This document shows positions 1-11,200 of a stretch of DNA of 64,000 nt, one piece after another. Below the pieces are notes generated by a model that saw nothing but the letters and a program-made list of their open reading frames with translations, ran no database searches and had not been told where the DNA came from. Origin of the DNA: Apus apus (lineage: Eukaryota > Chordata > Aves > Apodiformes > Apodidae); contig NC_067282.1 of NCBI RefSeq assembly GCF_020740795.1, positions 144,384,858 through 144,448,857 on the forward strand, in the 5' to 3' direction. Each line of letters opens with the position of its first letter. Within the stretch, counting starts at the first letter, position 1. Both the position numbers and the translations under genes were made by a program.

Positions 1-265
1 TAGGGATGGGATGAGGGGAAATGGTTTCAAACTGAAGAGTAGACTTAGATTAGGTTTTAGGAAGGAGTTCTTTACTCGGAGGGTGGTGGGACGCTGGGAC
101 AGGTTGCACAGAGAAGTTGTGGATGCCCCCTCCCTTGAAGTGTTCAAAGCCAGGCTGGATAGGACTTCAAACAACCTGGTCTAGTGGGAGATGTCGCTGC
201 CGATGGCAGAGGGTTGGAACTAGATAATCTTTAAGGTCCCTTCCAAAACAAACCATTCTATGATT
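1..265 (+). mobile_element. CR1 LINE, 3' end fragment
   Basis: The stretch reads like the 3' terminal part of a chicken-repeat-1 (CR1) non-LTR retrotransposon in the forward direction. It has the tail with 'ggttggaactagat', then 'ttaaggtcccttcc', and ends in two copies of the 8-bp unit ATTCTATG, which is the CR1 3' terminus. The 5' side runs off the window, so the true length is unknown. No ORF is intact in this piece. CR1 is the dominant LINE of birds and other sauropsids and is a main reason for placing this sequence in a bird. Confidence 0.93.
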
Positions 266-1410
266 CTATGATATTAGAGTGCATATGTCATTGGGAAGCT
301 CCACAGAGAAATCTTCTGTACAGCTCTTTTTATTTTTGTCTCAGAGGGACAAGAAAGAGGCACTTAGTTCATTTGTTGCACTTCTCAGTGGTATATGTTA
401 GCCTTTACATATTCCCAAGACAAGGTTATTTTACTCATTTTGTACTGAGATAAAATAGCTCTGGAGGTTATTTTCTTTTTTACCTGAAACATACATTAAT
501 CACCATCAAATTTACTTTCTTGAAAAATAAAAATCATGAATTGCCTTAAGAATATATGTTTCCACCAAAGTCGATTCTGGCTTTATTCTTTAATGCATAT
601 GGAAAATATCCAAATACCCCATTCCTGTAAATCACTCACTCAGACCATAACTACACAAGTAACTCTCCCACACTTGGAGCCCCGATACTGGAGTGGAACT
701 TACTGTTGGGTTTTGGTATGAAAACAGGGATTCTGCAACTTTTCATCCCACTGATCAGATGCCTTCTCTGTCAACTGCACCTTCAGGTTCAAAGATGCAA
801 CCCAAATAGTGAAATACTGATCAATGTATTAAAAATAAATCTAAGGGCCTGTTGTTAATTCTGATAGTAACATTTTCTGCAAATCAGAGAGAGCTGAACA
901 AGTGCAAGTATTAAGCACAGATACCGTGCTTTGATTTTTTCCTGAGAAATATTGCATTACTCTATCAGAATGAAGAATTACTCAGTATAAATCACCTCAG
1001 TTTACTTCAGTGAAATTGTTCAAGTTTTATAACACTGTGGAAAAAAAAAATATAAAATATATATATATATGTAGCCTTAATAGAATTCTGATAAAGGTAA
1101 TATAAAACTGTAAGATAAAATATTATACTGCTGCTAGTTAATGTGATTATACTTTTTGATAGGAATCTTAAATTCTGGGCTGAAAGATAAACTTTTGTTA
1201 GTAGGACTTGATGTATGTGCTGAATGTTTAAAGCATCTGGAAATCACTTCCTTTAAAAGCAGGCTTATCTCCCCTCTGAAGAAAAGGCTTTGGCTTTGAT
1301 TATTGGTAGAGACAAATCTGAAGCTGAGTGACAGTGTAAGATACCAGTGGAAATTTCCCACTTCTTTGTCCAGTTGCCATTTATTTTAATTTAATAACAA
1401 GAAGAAGAAC

Positions 1411-1443
1411 AATAATAATAATAATAAGCAGCAGCAGCAGCAG
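1411..1443. repeat. compound AAT/AGC microsatellite
   Basis: Consecutive AAT units run directly into five or so AGC (CAG-type) units. It lies outside any recognised exon. Confidence 0.8.
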
Positions 1444-3718
1444 TCAGCACCTATTACTCTGACACTATGAGCCATGGATCTTCCCAGTCCTAAGCTTGTG
1501 GTTCATCTGCTGCTATTTTCCTTTCTGATACTCAGATGCTGTCACTAAATGCTTTCTCATGTACTGTTATGTCTTCAGTGAAAAGAAGGCAATAATGCAT
1601 GTATGTCTAGAGGAAGAATCTGTCTGTGGGGCATGCACTGACTGATCTAATATGGAAAAATGGCTGGTACAGCACACTGCCTTCTTGCAAATGCCTGGTG
1701 GGACATGGCAGTAACAAGTGGCAGCAGCTATGAACACCAAAGTATCCTGAGAGCACAGAAACAGAAGGGAAGGCCATGGGGGAAACTCCTTGCCTAAGTC
1801 CCCTCCAATTTCTCTGCACTGATCTCATGAGACTCAAACTATGGCAGAAACTCATGGAAATATTTCTGAAGAAATTGCTTGAGAAATGCAGCACAACATC
1901 AAGCAATTCCCATTTACCTAGTGCTATTGCTGGACACCTTATTTGATTTGTGAGTAATCCTAGATCTCCCTGAAGCTGGTTGACATGCCAGCTGCTCATC
2001 TCTCTTGCAAATTAGAGTATCCAGTATTCATATTCTCTGAGAAAGGTGTGGGATAGCAAGGCCTGATGGGAGCTGGGCTGAGCAATAAGTATTAGGAGGG
2101 TGAAGGGTGATTTATTGCTGAGCAGCTAGGCAATTTGAAGATGATGGTGGATGAAGCGTGAAGTGAAAAGGATGAAAAGTATTAGAAGAGGAGTGCACAT
2201 TAAAAGGTGCAGAGAGGCTGAAGCCTTAGGAAGAGAACAAGCCAGAAAGAGTTTCTTGGCAGGGGGAGAATGGTTGAAAGTAACTTTGGGGACTGTGAGC
2301 AAAGAGATGTCCTGCTTGTGCATGGGGACAGGACTCTTGGTGCTGCAGACTCCCACCCACTGAAGTGTTTTTTTTTTTGAGAAAGCTGCTTATGTTTGTG
2401 GACAGGCATGGCAGCTTCTCTGTCCTGCTTCACTGGCTGTGGTGCTGGGTGCAGCTTGTTGGGGGACTGCAGCTCATTCCAGTAGGGAGGCTGGGGTGCT
2501 TCTGCTTTGAGCAGAAGTGGCTAGCAATAGCCATTTGCTGGGGAGCAGGAAGACACTCAGGGAAGAGTGACAGAGTGGTGTGGAGGATCTGGATCCCAGA
2601 GGCAGGCATGACCTTTGTATGCTGGTGTGCAGCAAAGCAGCAATCTCAGGCTAGAACGAACACAGGAATTGGGGAGGTGGAAAGGGTTGGACAAGTGAGG
2701 CTGAGAACTTGTTTCATGGATTAGGAGGGTGTGGGGATGCACTCAGCCATTGTTTCACAGAAACTTTATTTTTCAAAACCAAATTTACAGAAACTACTAT
2801 GAATAACAATTGTTTTCCTAAATGATGCTGCCTCCTGCTTTTAGTACAAGGGCTAAGACATGCTTTTGTGATTTTCTCATTTTGCTCCCCCTCTGCCAAC
2901 CTGTGACCTCTTACTGTCTCTTTATTTCCGAGACAAGTCTGAGGGATCCCTCTGTTTCGATAGAAGCAGTAAATCAGCACCTCCTGCTGTGTCAACACTA
3001 CTTCTACTAAGGGCTTGGTGGATTATGAGGTGAATATTTATATTCTTGCAGAGCACCAGAATATGCAGTAGTGAATAATTTATTTTATTGACATTTTATT
3101 TTTGCAGAATAAACATTCACACTAACATCTAGAGAGCCTAGATTATAAGTGGCAAACATAAACATTCATTTAAGTATAAATTTAAGAGTGTGATTACATG
3201 AGATCTTATCATTCTAATATACAGCTTAAGTGCATTGACATTAAAGAAATTATTAAAAACAGGACACAACACAAGTGAAGGTTTACCAAGTATCACAGGG
3301 TCCAAGTAAGGAAAGCAGGGCATTCACTTTGCAGATGATAAAGACATGAGCCATTTGGTTTGGTAGTTATCAGCTCTATATCACAGTTTCCTACATTTGA
3401 AGTTCCTGGTCTCTGGGCTGGTAGAGAGCAGGTGGGTGTGATGTTCAAGTGAATGCACACAATGAGGAGATACACCAGCACCACTCCACTTCAGCCCTCT
3501 CCCTTCTTACTCATGGAGCAGTACCGAGTGTCATCTTGAATAAGACTGCACTTTCTCTGTCAGGGGAATTGCAACTGCATAACTATCTAAACAACAACCA
3601 AAGAGAGAGGAGAACAATGCATCTGTTGGCCTGGTAAGGTTTCGCTGGTCACAGCTTCCCCTGCTGAAAACAACTCTCACTGCAATACAATGATAAGGAA
3701 GGAAGCTATTAAGAAAAC

Positions 3719-3724
3719 TTTATT
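3719..3724 (-). promoter_or_regulatory. candidate polyadenylation signal for SLC13A4
   Basis: Minus-strand AATAAA, about 740 bases beyond the SLC13A4 stop codon, followed by a T/GT-containing stretch. Other minus-strand AATAAA hexamers occur further down (near 3082 and 2768), so which one is used cannot be decided from sequence. Confidence 0.3.
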
Positions 3725-4459
3725 TCTGAAGCTTTTCCTTCCAAAGCAAAGATTGCAAGTACTGCAATATCAGAAGCTTTATACTAGTGCTGTGAAAAAA
3801 AACAACATTGTCTTTCCCAGGAGACTTCTTCCTATCTGTTTGGTCATTTCTATTATCCCTTTGAAGTGCTATAGCTGGTAGCTGTATTTCTGTGCACACC
3901 ATATGGGTTAGATAGGAAAAAATTTCCAACACAGTGATGAGTCACCTCAAAAGAAGAATAATGATTTGCCTTTAAAAGAAGCAGACTTACATAACTCTGG
4001 GTTTGGGAATAAGACTCATCCTTCATTCACTTGCTGAGTGAATAGGTAGGGCTGAATACTGACTATACCAGTGTATGTATACTTGCCTTCTGTAATTTTA
4101 GTCATATATCCCCTGTTTTACAAGTCCTACATAATTGTTCTAGGACATGGAAAAACCATAGACAGAGAATTTGAAGGAGAGATTTTTTTCAGCCTTATAG
4201 TATCATAGGGAAAGCAACAACAGAGCAAAGCTAATCTCTCCTTTTAACTCACACTTATTTTCAGAATTTAAAAGTTTACACAAAAGACCTCCCTGTGAAT
4301 CATCTTCATGGTTTTGCTACGGATCCTGTTTCCATGTATACACAAGTTTTCTCCTTTCTTTCGTATGTGCAATATAGTTTTAATATTTTGTCCCAACTCA
4401 CTTTGGTCTTGCACTCTTTTTTTTTTTTGCTTTCATTCTTTTTTCTTTTTCATTGGAGA

Positions 4460-4597
4460 TTATGTTTGGCTGGTGATGTTGCTGACTGATGCCCATTCTG
4501 GAAAAGTATTCAGCTGGAAGAGTCTAATTCCCCAAGTGTTGATGGCCACCATGACAACAGCCAGGCCAATCAGGTTTACACCCAGGCCAGCTTTCAC
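4460..4597 (-). CDS. SLC13A4: SLC13A4 exon 16 (last, with stop)
   Basis: Codes for residues 589-633 and the TAA stop (4460-4462). It reads VKAGLGVNLIGLAVVMVAINT onward in one frame, the last transmembrane helix, followed by a short extracellular tail with the N-glycosylation sequon NIT. The acceptor TTTTGTAG is at 4598-4605 and joins in phase 0 to exon 15. Confidence 0.96.
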   Translation of the reverse strand: MKAGLGVNLIGLAVVMVAINTWGIRLFQLNTFPEWASVSNITSQT

Positions 4598-5149
4598 CTA
4601 CAAAAGCAAAATGCATCAGAGCACAATCAATGACAAATTGATCAGAAAGAGATAACATGGGAAAAGGAAAGCAGTGGTGTGTATGTATATGTGTATGTAT
4701 GCGTGCATGCTGACATATATAGTGTGATAAGTTACGTATACTGATTGCTACAGCCAAAAAAAGTACAATGAATATTATGTATAAAACTATGCTGTGGGAG
4801 TTTGAGGAGTGATAGTCAGAGGCTGATGCAGGTCATTGGAGAACTGCTCAGTTTGTCAATTGAACTTCTCAATCAGATCATCAGAATTGGAGGTTATACC
4901 ACACATTGCAGGGTTGTAACTACATGACTTTATGTGGAACTTGGTGATAAATTTAATGTCTCATTATCTCCTGTGCTTGTCTTAATGGGTCAATACAAAG
5001 GATTGTGTACTTCGGTTCTTTGACACCTCTTTAGACCATTGCGTTCATAAAAAATAAAGATGAGAAATGTGATTATCCAGCAGATGTGTGGGTATTCTCA
5101 ACCTGACAGCTGGATCACGTGACAGAAATGCAGACTGATATGACTTTAA

Positions 5150-5240
<91 letters not shown>

Positions 5241-8200
5241 TTGCTGGATGTGTGAACAAGGTGTTGAAGTTGCATGAAGTGTGGGAGGATATATCTGATC
5301 TCTTGACTCACCATATCTTTTATCTGGCAGTGCCCATAACTGAAGACAATGGCATTTGGAGGATTACCCACTGGCAGCATCACCGCAAATGAGATACACA
5401 TGGTGACAGGAATCAGGGTGTATAAAGGGTTGATGAGCAGGGTTTCTGACTGGAAGGAGAGAGGGAGAGAGGGGGTTTTCTGCACCAGTAAAAGCCACTG
5501 CTCATAGTTAGGATGAAAGGACCTTCTCTGCTTTACATGAAGAAAACAAGACTGTGTGAATCTCATCTGCCTAGTTTCTAAACAGTGTGAAGTATTTTTT
5601 GTTTGGTTTGTAGAGTAGGATAGTGCTATGATTTGGAGCTGGTCGTGCTCCAGGGCTTTATTTTCAGACATTTCACACTGGAGGAAGGTGAAGATTACTA
5701 CTATTAGGCTGTCTTTGCTCTGTCTTTCCACTTGTTCTCTGTGTTATTTTGTGTTGTGTCTTCTGGATCTTAACACTGACTGCCACTTTATTCTTCATCC
5801 AAAAGAAGTTACAACATGTTGGCATTAAGAATTTACTTCATTCTGAAGATAGTGAAACCATTATGTAAAATCCTTCTGAATGCTGGTTCATAAAACTAGA
5901 TGTTCATGGTCCAAACTCTCCTGGTGGTGTCCTGGTTTTGGTTTTTGATTTAGGATGAGAATAACATTTATAACACACTGATATCGTTGCTGAGCAGTGC
6001 TTACAGCAAGTCAAGGACTTTTCAGTTTCTCATACTGCCTTGGCAGTGAGGAGGCTGGGATTGCACAACAAGTTGGGAGGGAAAGCAGCCAGGATAGCTG
6101 ATCCCAACTGACCAAAGGGTTATTCCACACCATATGATATCATGTTCGGCATATAAATCTGAAGAAAGGAGAAGGAAGGGGAGGGATGCTCAGGGTAATG
6201 ACATTTGTCTTCCCAAGTAACCATTAAGTGTGATGGAATCCTGCTTTCCTGGTGATGGCTAAACACCTGCCTGCTGATGGGAAGCAATTAATTAATTTCT
6301 TGTTTTGCTTTGCTTACATGCACAGTTTTTGCATTATCTATTAAACTGTCTCCATTTCAATCCATGAGTTTTTCTCACTTTTACCTTTTAAGTTCTCTCC
6401 TGGGGTGTTAGGAACTGATTCAGTGGCTGTGTGGTGCTTAGTTGCCAGATGGGGTTAAACCACAGCAGGCAGGAAGGCTGTAATGGTGAAATATTCTTTA
6501 CAATGGTTTAAAGAATGATTCTTCCACTGCAGCCTTTGGTGGTGGTGAGATTTTGCATTTTTTGTTACATTGCTATGGCCTAGTTTTATGTCATAGGGAG
6601 AGGGAAGGGAATTCACAAGGCTAAATTTGTTTTGGAGACGGAAGCATCTTCAGGTTACTTCTACAGTCAAAAAAGAGAGACTGCCTTAAGATGGCAGTTC
6701 AGACTACTAAAACTAGATTGCTTCTCTAAATTTCTCTTTTGGAGAGTCTCTGCATGGAACAGAGGTAAACTTGAACTCACAAGCCATACAAACATAATTA
6801 CTTATTTTAATCTGACCATATCTTCATAATATTTCAGAGCTCTTCAAATAATGTACTTTGGGACAATCCCATAAAATAGTTATAACAGGCAAACATGACC
6901 TACATTTTGCTTCACGTTACATAAAACAAAAAGAGTTTTCTGTAACTGCTATTCCAATATAGAATGAAATTTGTGGTTTTTTCCACTGCTTTTGTCCCCA
7001 GTCTCCTGAATCTTTTTTTCTATCCCTTAAAAACATCTCTGCTTTCTCTGTTGGATGATAGTACACTCACCAGATCACCCTCTTGAACACATTTTAATCT
7101 GATATAAAATCCACTTCTACAGTCTTTTCTTGCAAGTAGTGAGTAGGTGACTACTAGCTAATGAACACACATTTAAAATTACATTGATAAAATTATCCCA
7201 AGCTATATGTGGACTTCACCTGTCGATTGCATTATCACATTTTCTTGTATGTAGACTCTGAATCCCCCAGTGGAGGACCCATATTTTCACTTTTTCTGAG
7301 AGGTATTGAATAACCTTTTGTGGTGCCAAAATACATTTTTATCTGCCCAATTTTATTATTTTTCCTAAAGCAAGGACTGCAGAACAGTAGCTTGGGAACC
7401 CAGGCTGGGTGTCAAGTGATCAGAGTGCCAATGTCCTGACACCTTGAAACTTTCCCATGAGTCTGTCAGGAAACAACAGACTGAAAATGTCATTGTTTTT
7501 ACTCACCATGCTGCATAAAATAGGCAGAAAGATGGTTATGGTTGCTGGATTACTAACAAACTCTGTTACCAGGGACACCAAAATGCAGGCCAGCAGAGTT
7601 ACAGCCCAGTAGGGAAGGCTGCTCAGGGAGAGCATTTGACGTCCAATCCATGTTGAGAGGCCAGAGGTCTGGAGAAAGGACAGAAGCACGTAAGTGACTG
7701 AACACTTAGTATGTTTGTGAAAAACAGACTCTTCTCTTCAGGGCAGTTTCCATAAGAGAACCCCTCCAGCAAATAAATTTTAGATTAATGCTTTCTGCAT
7801 GTCGTTTTGTTCAGTAAACTGGATTTCACTGCAGTGAATAGATGTCCATAGTAACAGAAAGATACTATTGGCAGTTAATTACATGACAAAGTCTCCAAGG
7901 CTGATCCCTTCTTCTTCCACATGTGAACTGGAGTATTGCAAATTGGTGATGAAGGACTGCACAGTCTAGGTAGAATTAATTTTGAGATTAAAATACGTAA
8001 ATTTAGTTCTCTACTTATAGGAGTCTATAGGCAGCAAGATGTGTATTCATGAATTATACTGTCTAGATCAGTCAGTAGAGCCTAGAGTGTGCTTTGTCCA
8101 GGCAGCACCAGGAGCTTAACTCTGTTGCTGGAGGAGGAGCAATCCAGTGGCAGCTGAGATGTTCCCCCTGTCTCTGGTTAGCTGTTGAGAAAGTGTGAGG

Positions 8201-11200
8201 TCTTCCTCAGATCTTATGTTGTTTCTGCCAGTGTTGGAGGAATATCTAGGTTTTAGAAAGCATCTGAAATGGCAGATGCTTGCACAATTGACTTGAGCCC
8301 TAACCATCTTTTTATTAGCTAGATAGCTGTCCATTCAGTGCAGGGAGCAGGGACTGCCTTATGTACAAACTTGAAAGTATCCACATTGTAAATCCATACT
8401 GGGGAGCATGCAAAAGGATAAAAGTCCAGGTTAATTTTTATTATTATCATTTATGTATTTATTTTTTTAGGGAGGAGGATAAAATCTTAATCAGTACCTT
8501 GCATCCAGCTGCTAAGGCATAACCTCCTCCAACCAACACTACAATCTCCCAGGGCATGGTTTTCTGGAAGTCCTTCCACGTAATGATGGGATCCAGTGTG
8601 TTAACGTCTGTTGATTTTTCGCCATCCCCTGTATCAAAATAAAGCAAATATGTGTCCACTATTACATTGGCCTTTTGCAAAGATCTTCACATTTTTCACG
8701 CTAGTAGGATTGTTTTAACACCTGTGGGCATTATCTTGAAAACTATATGTGAGAGAGGTGAAGAACATAGCCTGTTTCTTTGGTTAACTTGGCCTCAGAA
8801 AGTGCAGCATATTAACACTCCATTGATGTGGATAGTTACAAAACCCTATGTTTATTCTATAGCTTTTTGAGGGACTGTGTACTCTGTTTTGTGTACATGT
8901 ATGCAAATTATCTGTAGACTATAAAGATGGAGTTACAATGGGATTATTTTCTCAAAGAAGGGCATTTTCTCTCTCCAGTAGGCAATGAAGCTTGAGAAAG
9001 TGCATTTATGTCCCTAGGTTTCATCTGAGGACATTATTTTTATAGAGGCCTGAGTATTTTCTTGAAGTAGGAGTTGGAGAACGTAATTTCTTTCTAAATG
9101 CTGCATATATGTCAATAGGAAAAATAAACATATCTATGTACATAACTATGTAATCCTTGCATAAAACTCTATGCGGACTCTGATTTCATATATGACTGCT
9201 GAAAGGTTCTAACAGCAAACTAATCAATACCTCTGAGTGCCACCCAAGCAGCAATGTGTAATTATTATTGTTATTATTATTATTGTTGTTGTCATAGAAT
9301 ATTTTGCATTGGAAGGGACCTTAAAGATCATCTAATTCCCACCCCCCTGCGTGGGCGGGGACACTTTCCACTAGACCAGCTTGCTCAAAGCCCAAGCCTA
9401 CAGCCCCCAGTATTCTCAGGTAGTCTTCCATACAAGTACTAACTGTGCCTGACCCTGGTTAGCTTCCAAGATCAGACCAGATCGAGTGTCATCAGGATGG
9501 TATGGCTGTCAGGGTGGTATGGCCCTTGGCAAGAAAACTGTGAGAAAAGCATTTCTCAAAGCTGGAACTTTAGTCTGATATTAACTGACCTCTTGTATGT
9601 TTACTTGACCAATGTTATCTGCTGTATACATGGTGACTAAATAATTTACTAGCACTTATCTTCAGCCAATTTTGCAAAATTTTGCGTTGTAGTTCTCTAT
9701 ATGGAACTCCATCCCAACTTTCCTAAAACTCAGTCCTAAATTCTGATAACTCTGTAAGTACAGAAAAGATGGTGGCCTCAGATACAAGATCTGTTTGTAA
9801 TCTGCAGGATGAGACAATATGTATTAACCAGGAGTTTGATGTAGGAAGGGCTGGTATCAGAGAAGAAACTTTATCTTGACTTTCCACGATAAAAATATCT
9901 TCTTGAAAAGTTTTACAGAGAGCTGAAAAATATCATTAAAGGCACTGGAAACTGTGTCAGATCTCTTTATTGATGCATCCTTCTCACCTTTTTCCCTTTT
10001 TCCAAAACATGGCTTTTTTGCTGGAATGAGGAAAAGGAGAAAACCCAGGAATACAGAGACAGTGGCATCAGTCCGGTAACCTTTCCTAGGAAATGAACAG
10101 TAGGATTATCATAAAAATACACACACAAAAGCATTTTGAAACAAGGTACATGGCTCCAAGCAAATTGCTGTAGGTGAAGTTGTATTTCCACATCTGAAAT
10201 CTTACTGACAACCCACTAGAATAATATGTCTCCTTATCAAGGATACAGATGGGATTTTTTTTCCCCATTTGTTAAACTGACTCCAGTAGCCAACTTCAAT
10301 CACTGCTCAACAATTTTTAACATTCCAGTGAAAAAAATAAATCCACTTTGGTTTACAAATCTATCAGCTTGGAGGTACAGGAAAAATAGTATGTTTACTA
10401 GAAGCAAGAAACAGTAAATACATTCTGGGGAAAGCCAACCCCAAGTGATCTTTTAGAAATGAACTGTAGATTGATTATAAATTAAATGTTTAAAACTCAG
10501 TCTGAAAAAGTATTATAAGAAGTGCTGAACTGTGGAGATCCTATAGAAACCCCAGTATTAGAAATTCCTTTTCTGTCAAAATTAGGGTGAAAAATTAAAA
10601 TAATTGTATGCAGCAGAAAGTAAGTTCAAATCACTTATGCTTGGTATGCATTGTGTGTTACAGTTACTTTTAGAATTATTTGTTTCAACATTATTTAAAA
10701 AAAAAAAAAAGCTTCAGCCACCATTCCATGTAATATTTAACCAAAATGGGCATTTTCTTGATAAAATTTATCTTCACAAAAATACATTTTTTGTAAAAAA
10801 AAAAAAATACTTACAAAGTTAAATTAAACAAACAAACAAACAACACTTTAAGTTTTAATTTGAACTATAGTTGCAGTCTATTCCAGTGATGAATTCTCTA
10901 TGAATTCATGGAAATATTTTCACTTCAAAATCTGACCTTCCTATCTTTTTATATTCTGTATATGTATATATTTTACTTTCTCTAATTAATTCATTCTACT
11001 TAGTGAGAAAGTATACAGTTTGGTGCCATATGAACAGATGTAATTTAAAAAGCAAGAATAAACATTTCGTTGTTGACCACTTTGTTAAAAGTGGCTGATG
11101 ATGTTTTATGGACAAAAAATATTGCAGAAAGTGAGAAGATGCATATTCCTCTGTGGTTTTATAGGGAATTCCACTTACTTCTCAAAAAAAGATGACCATC

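Larger units (their letters stand above)
266..4459. other. 3' flank and 3' UTR side of SLC13A4; no gene recognised
   Basis: This stretch lies downstream of the SLC13A4 stop codon. No coding exon was recognised on either strand; open frames here are short and lack splice context. It holds simple repeats near 1030-1070 (A/TA-rich) and 1411-1443 (AAT then AGC), plus T-rich tracts near 4416-4450. The 3' UTR of SLC13A4 must lie in the right part of it. In mammals STMP1 lies on this side of SLC13A4; I looked for its short conserved reading frame here and did not see it. Confidence 0.6.
8629..9987 (-). other. SLC13A4 intron 12
   Basis: GT-AG intron of 1359 bases. It carries the composite 5S/CR1 element, which lies in the same orientation as the gene. 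Confidence 0.85.

Noticed and set aside
266-4459. Possible STMP1 exon downstream of SLC13A4
   Set aside because: Expected from mammalian gene order, but none of its short conserved protein could be read here.
5045-5731. 228-codon minus-strand open frame with a poly-asparagine core
   Set aside because: The asparagine run is the translated TTA microsatellite. Only the segment matching 5312-5449 (SLC13A4 exon 15) is coding.
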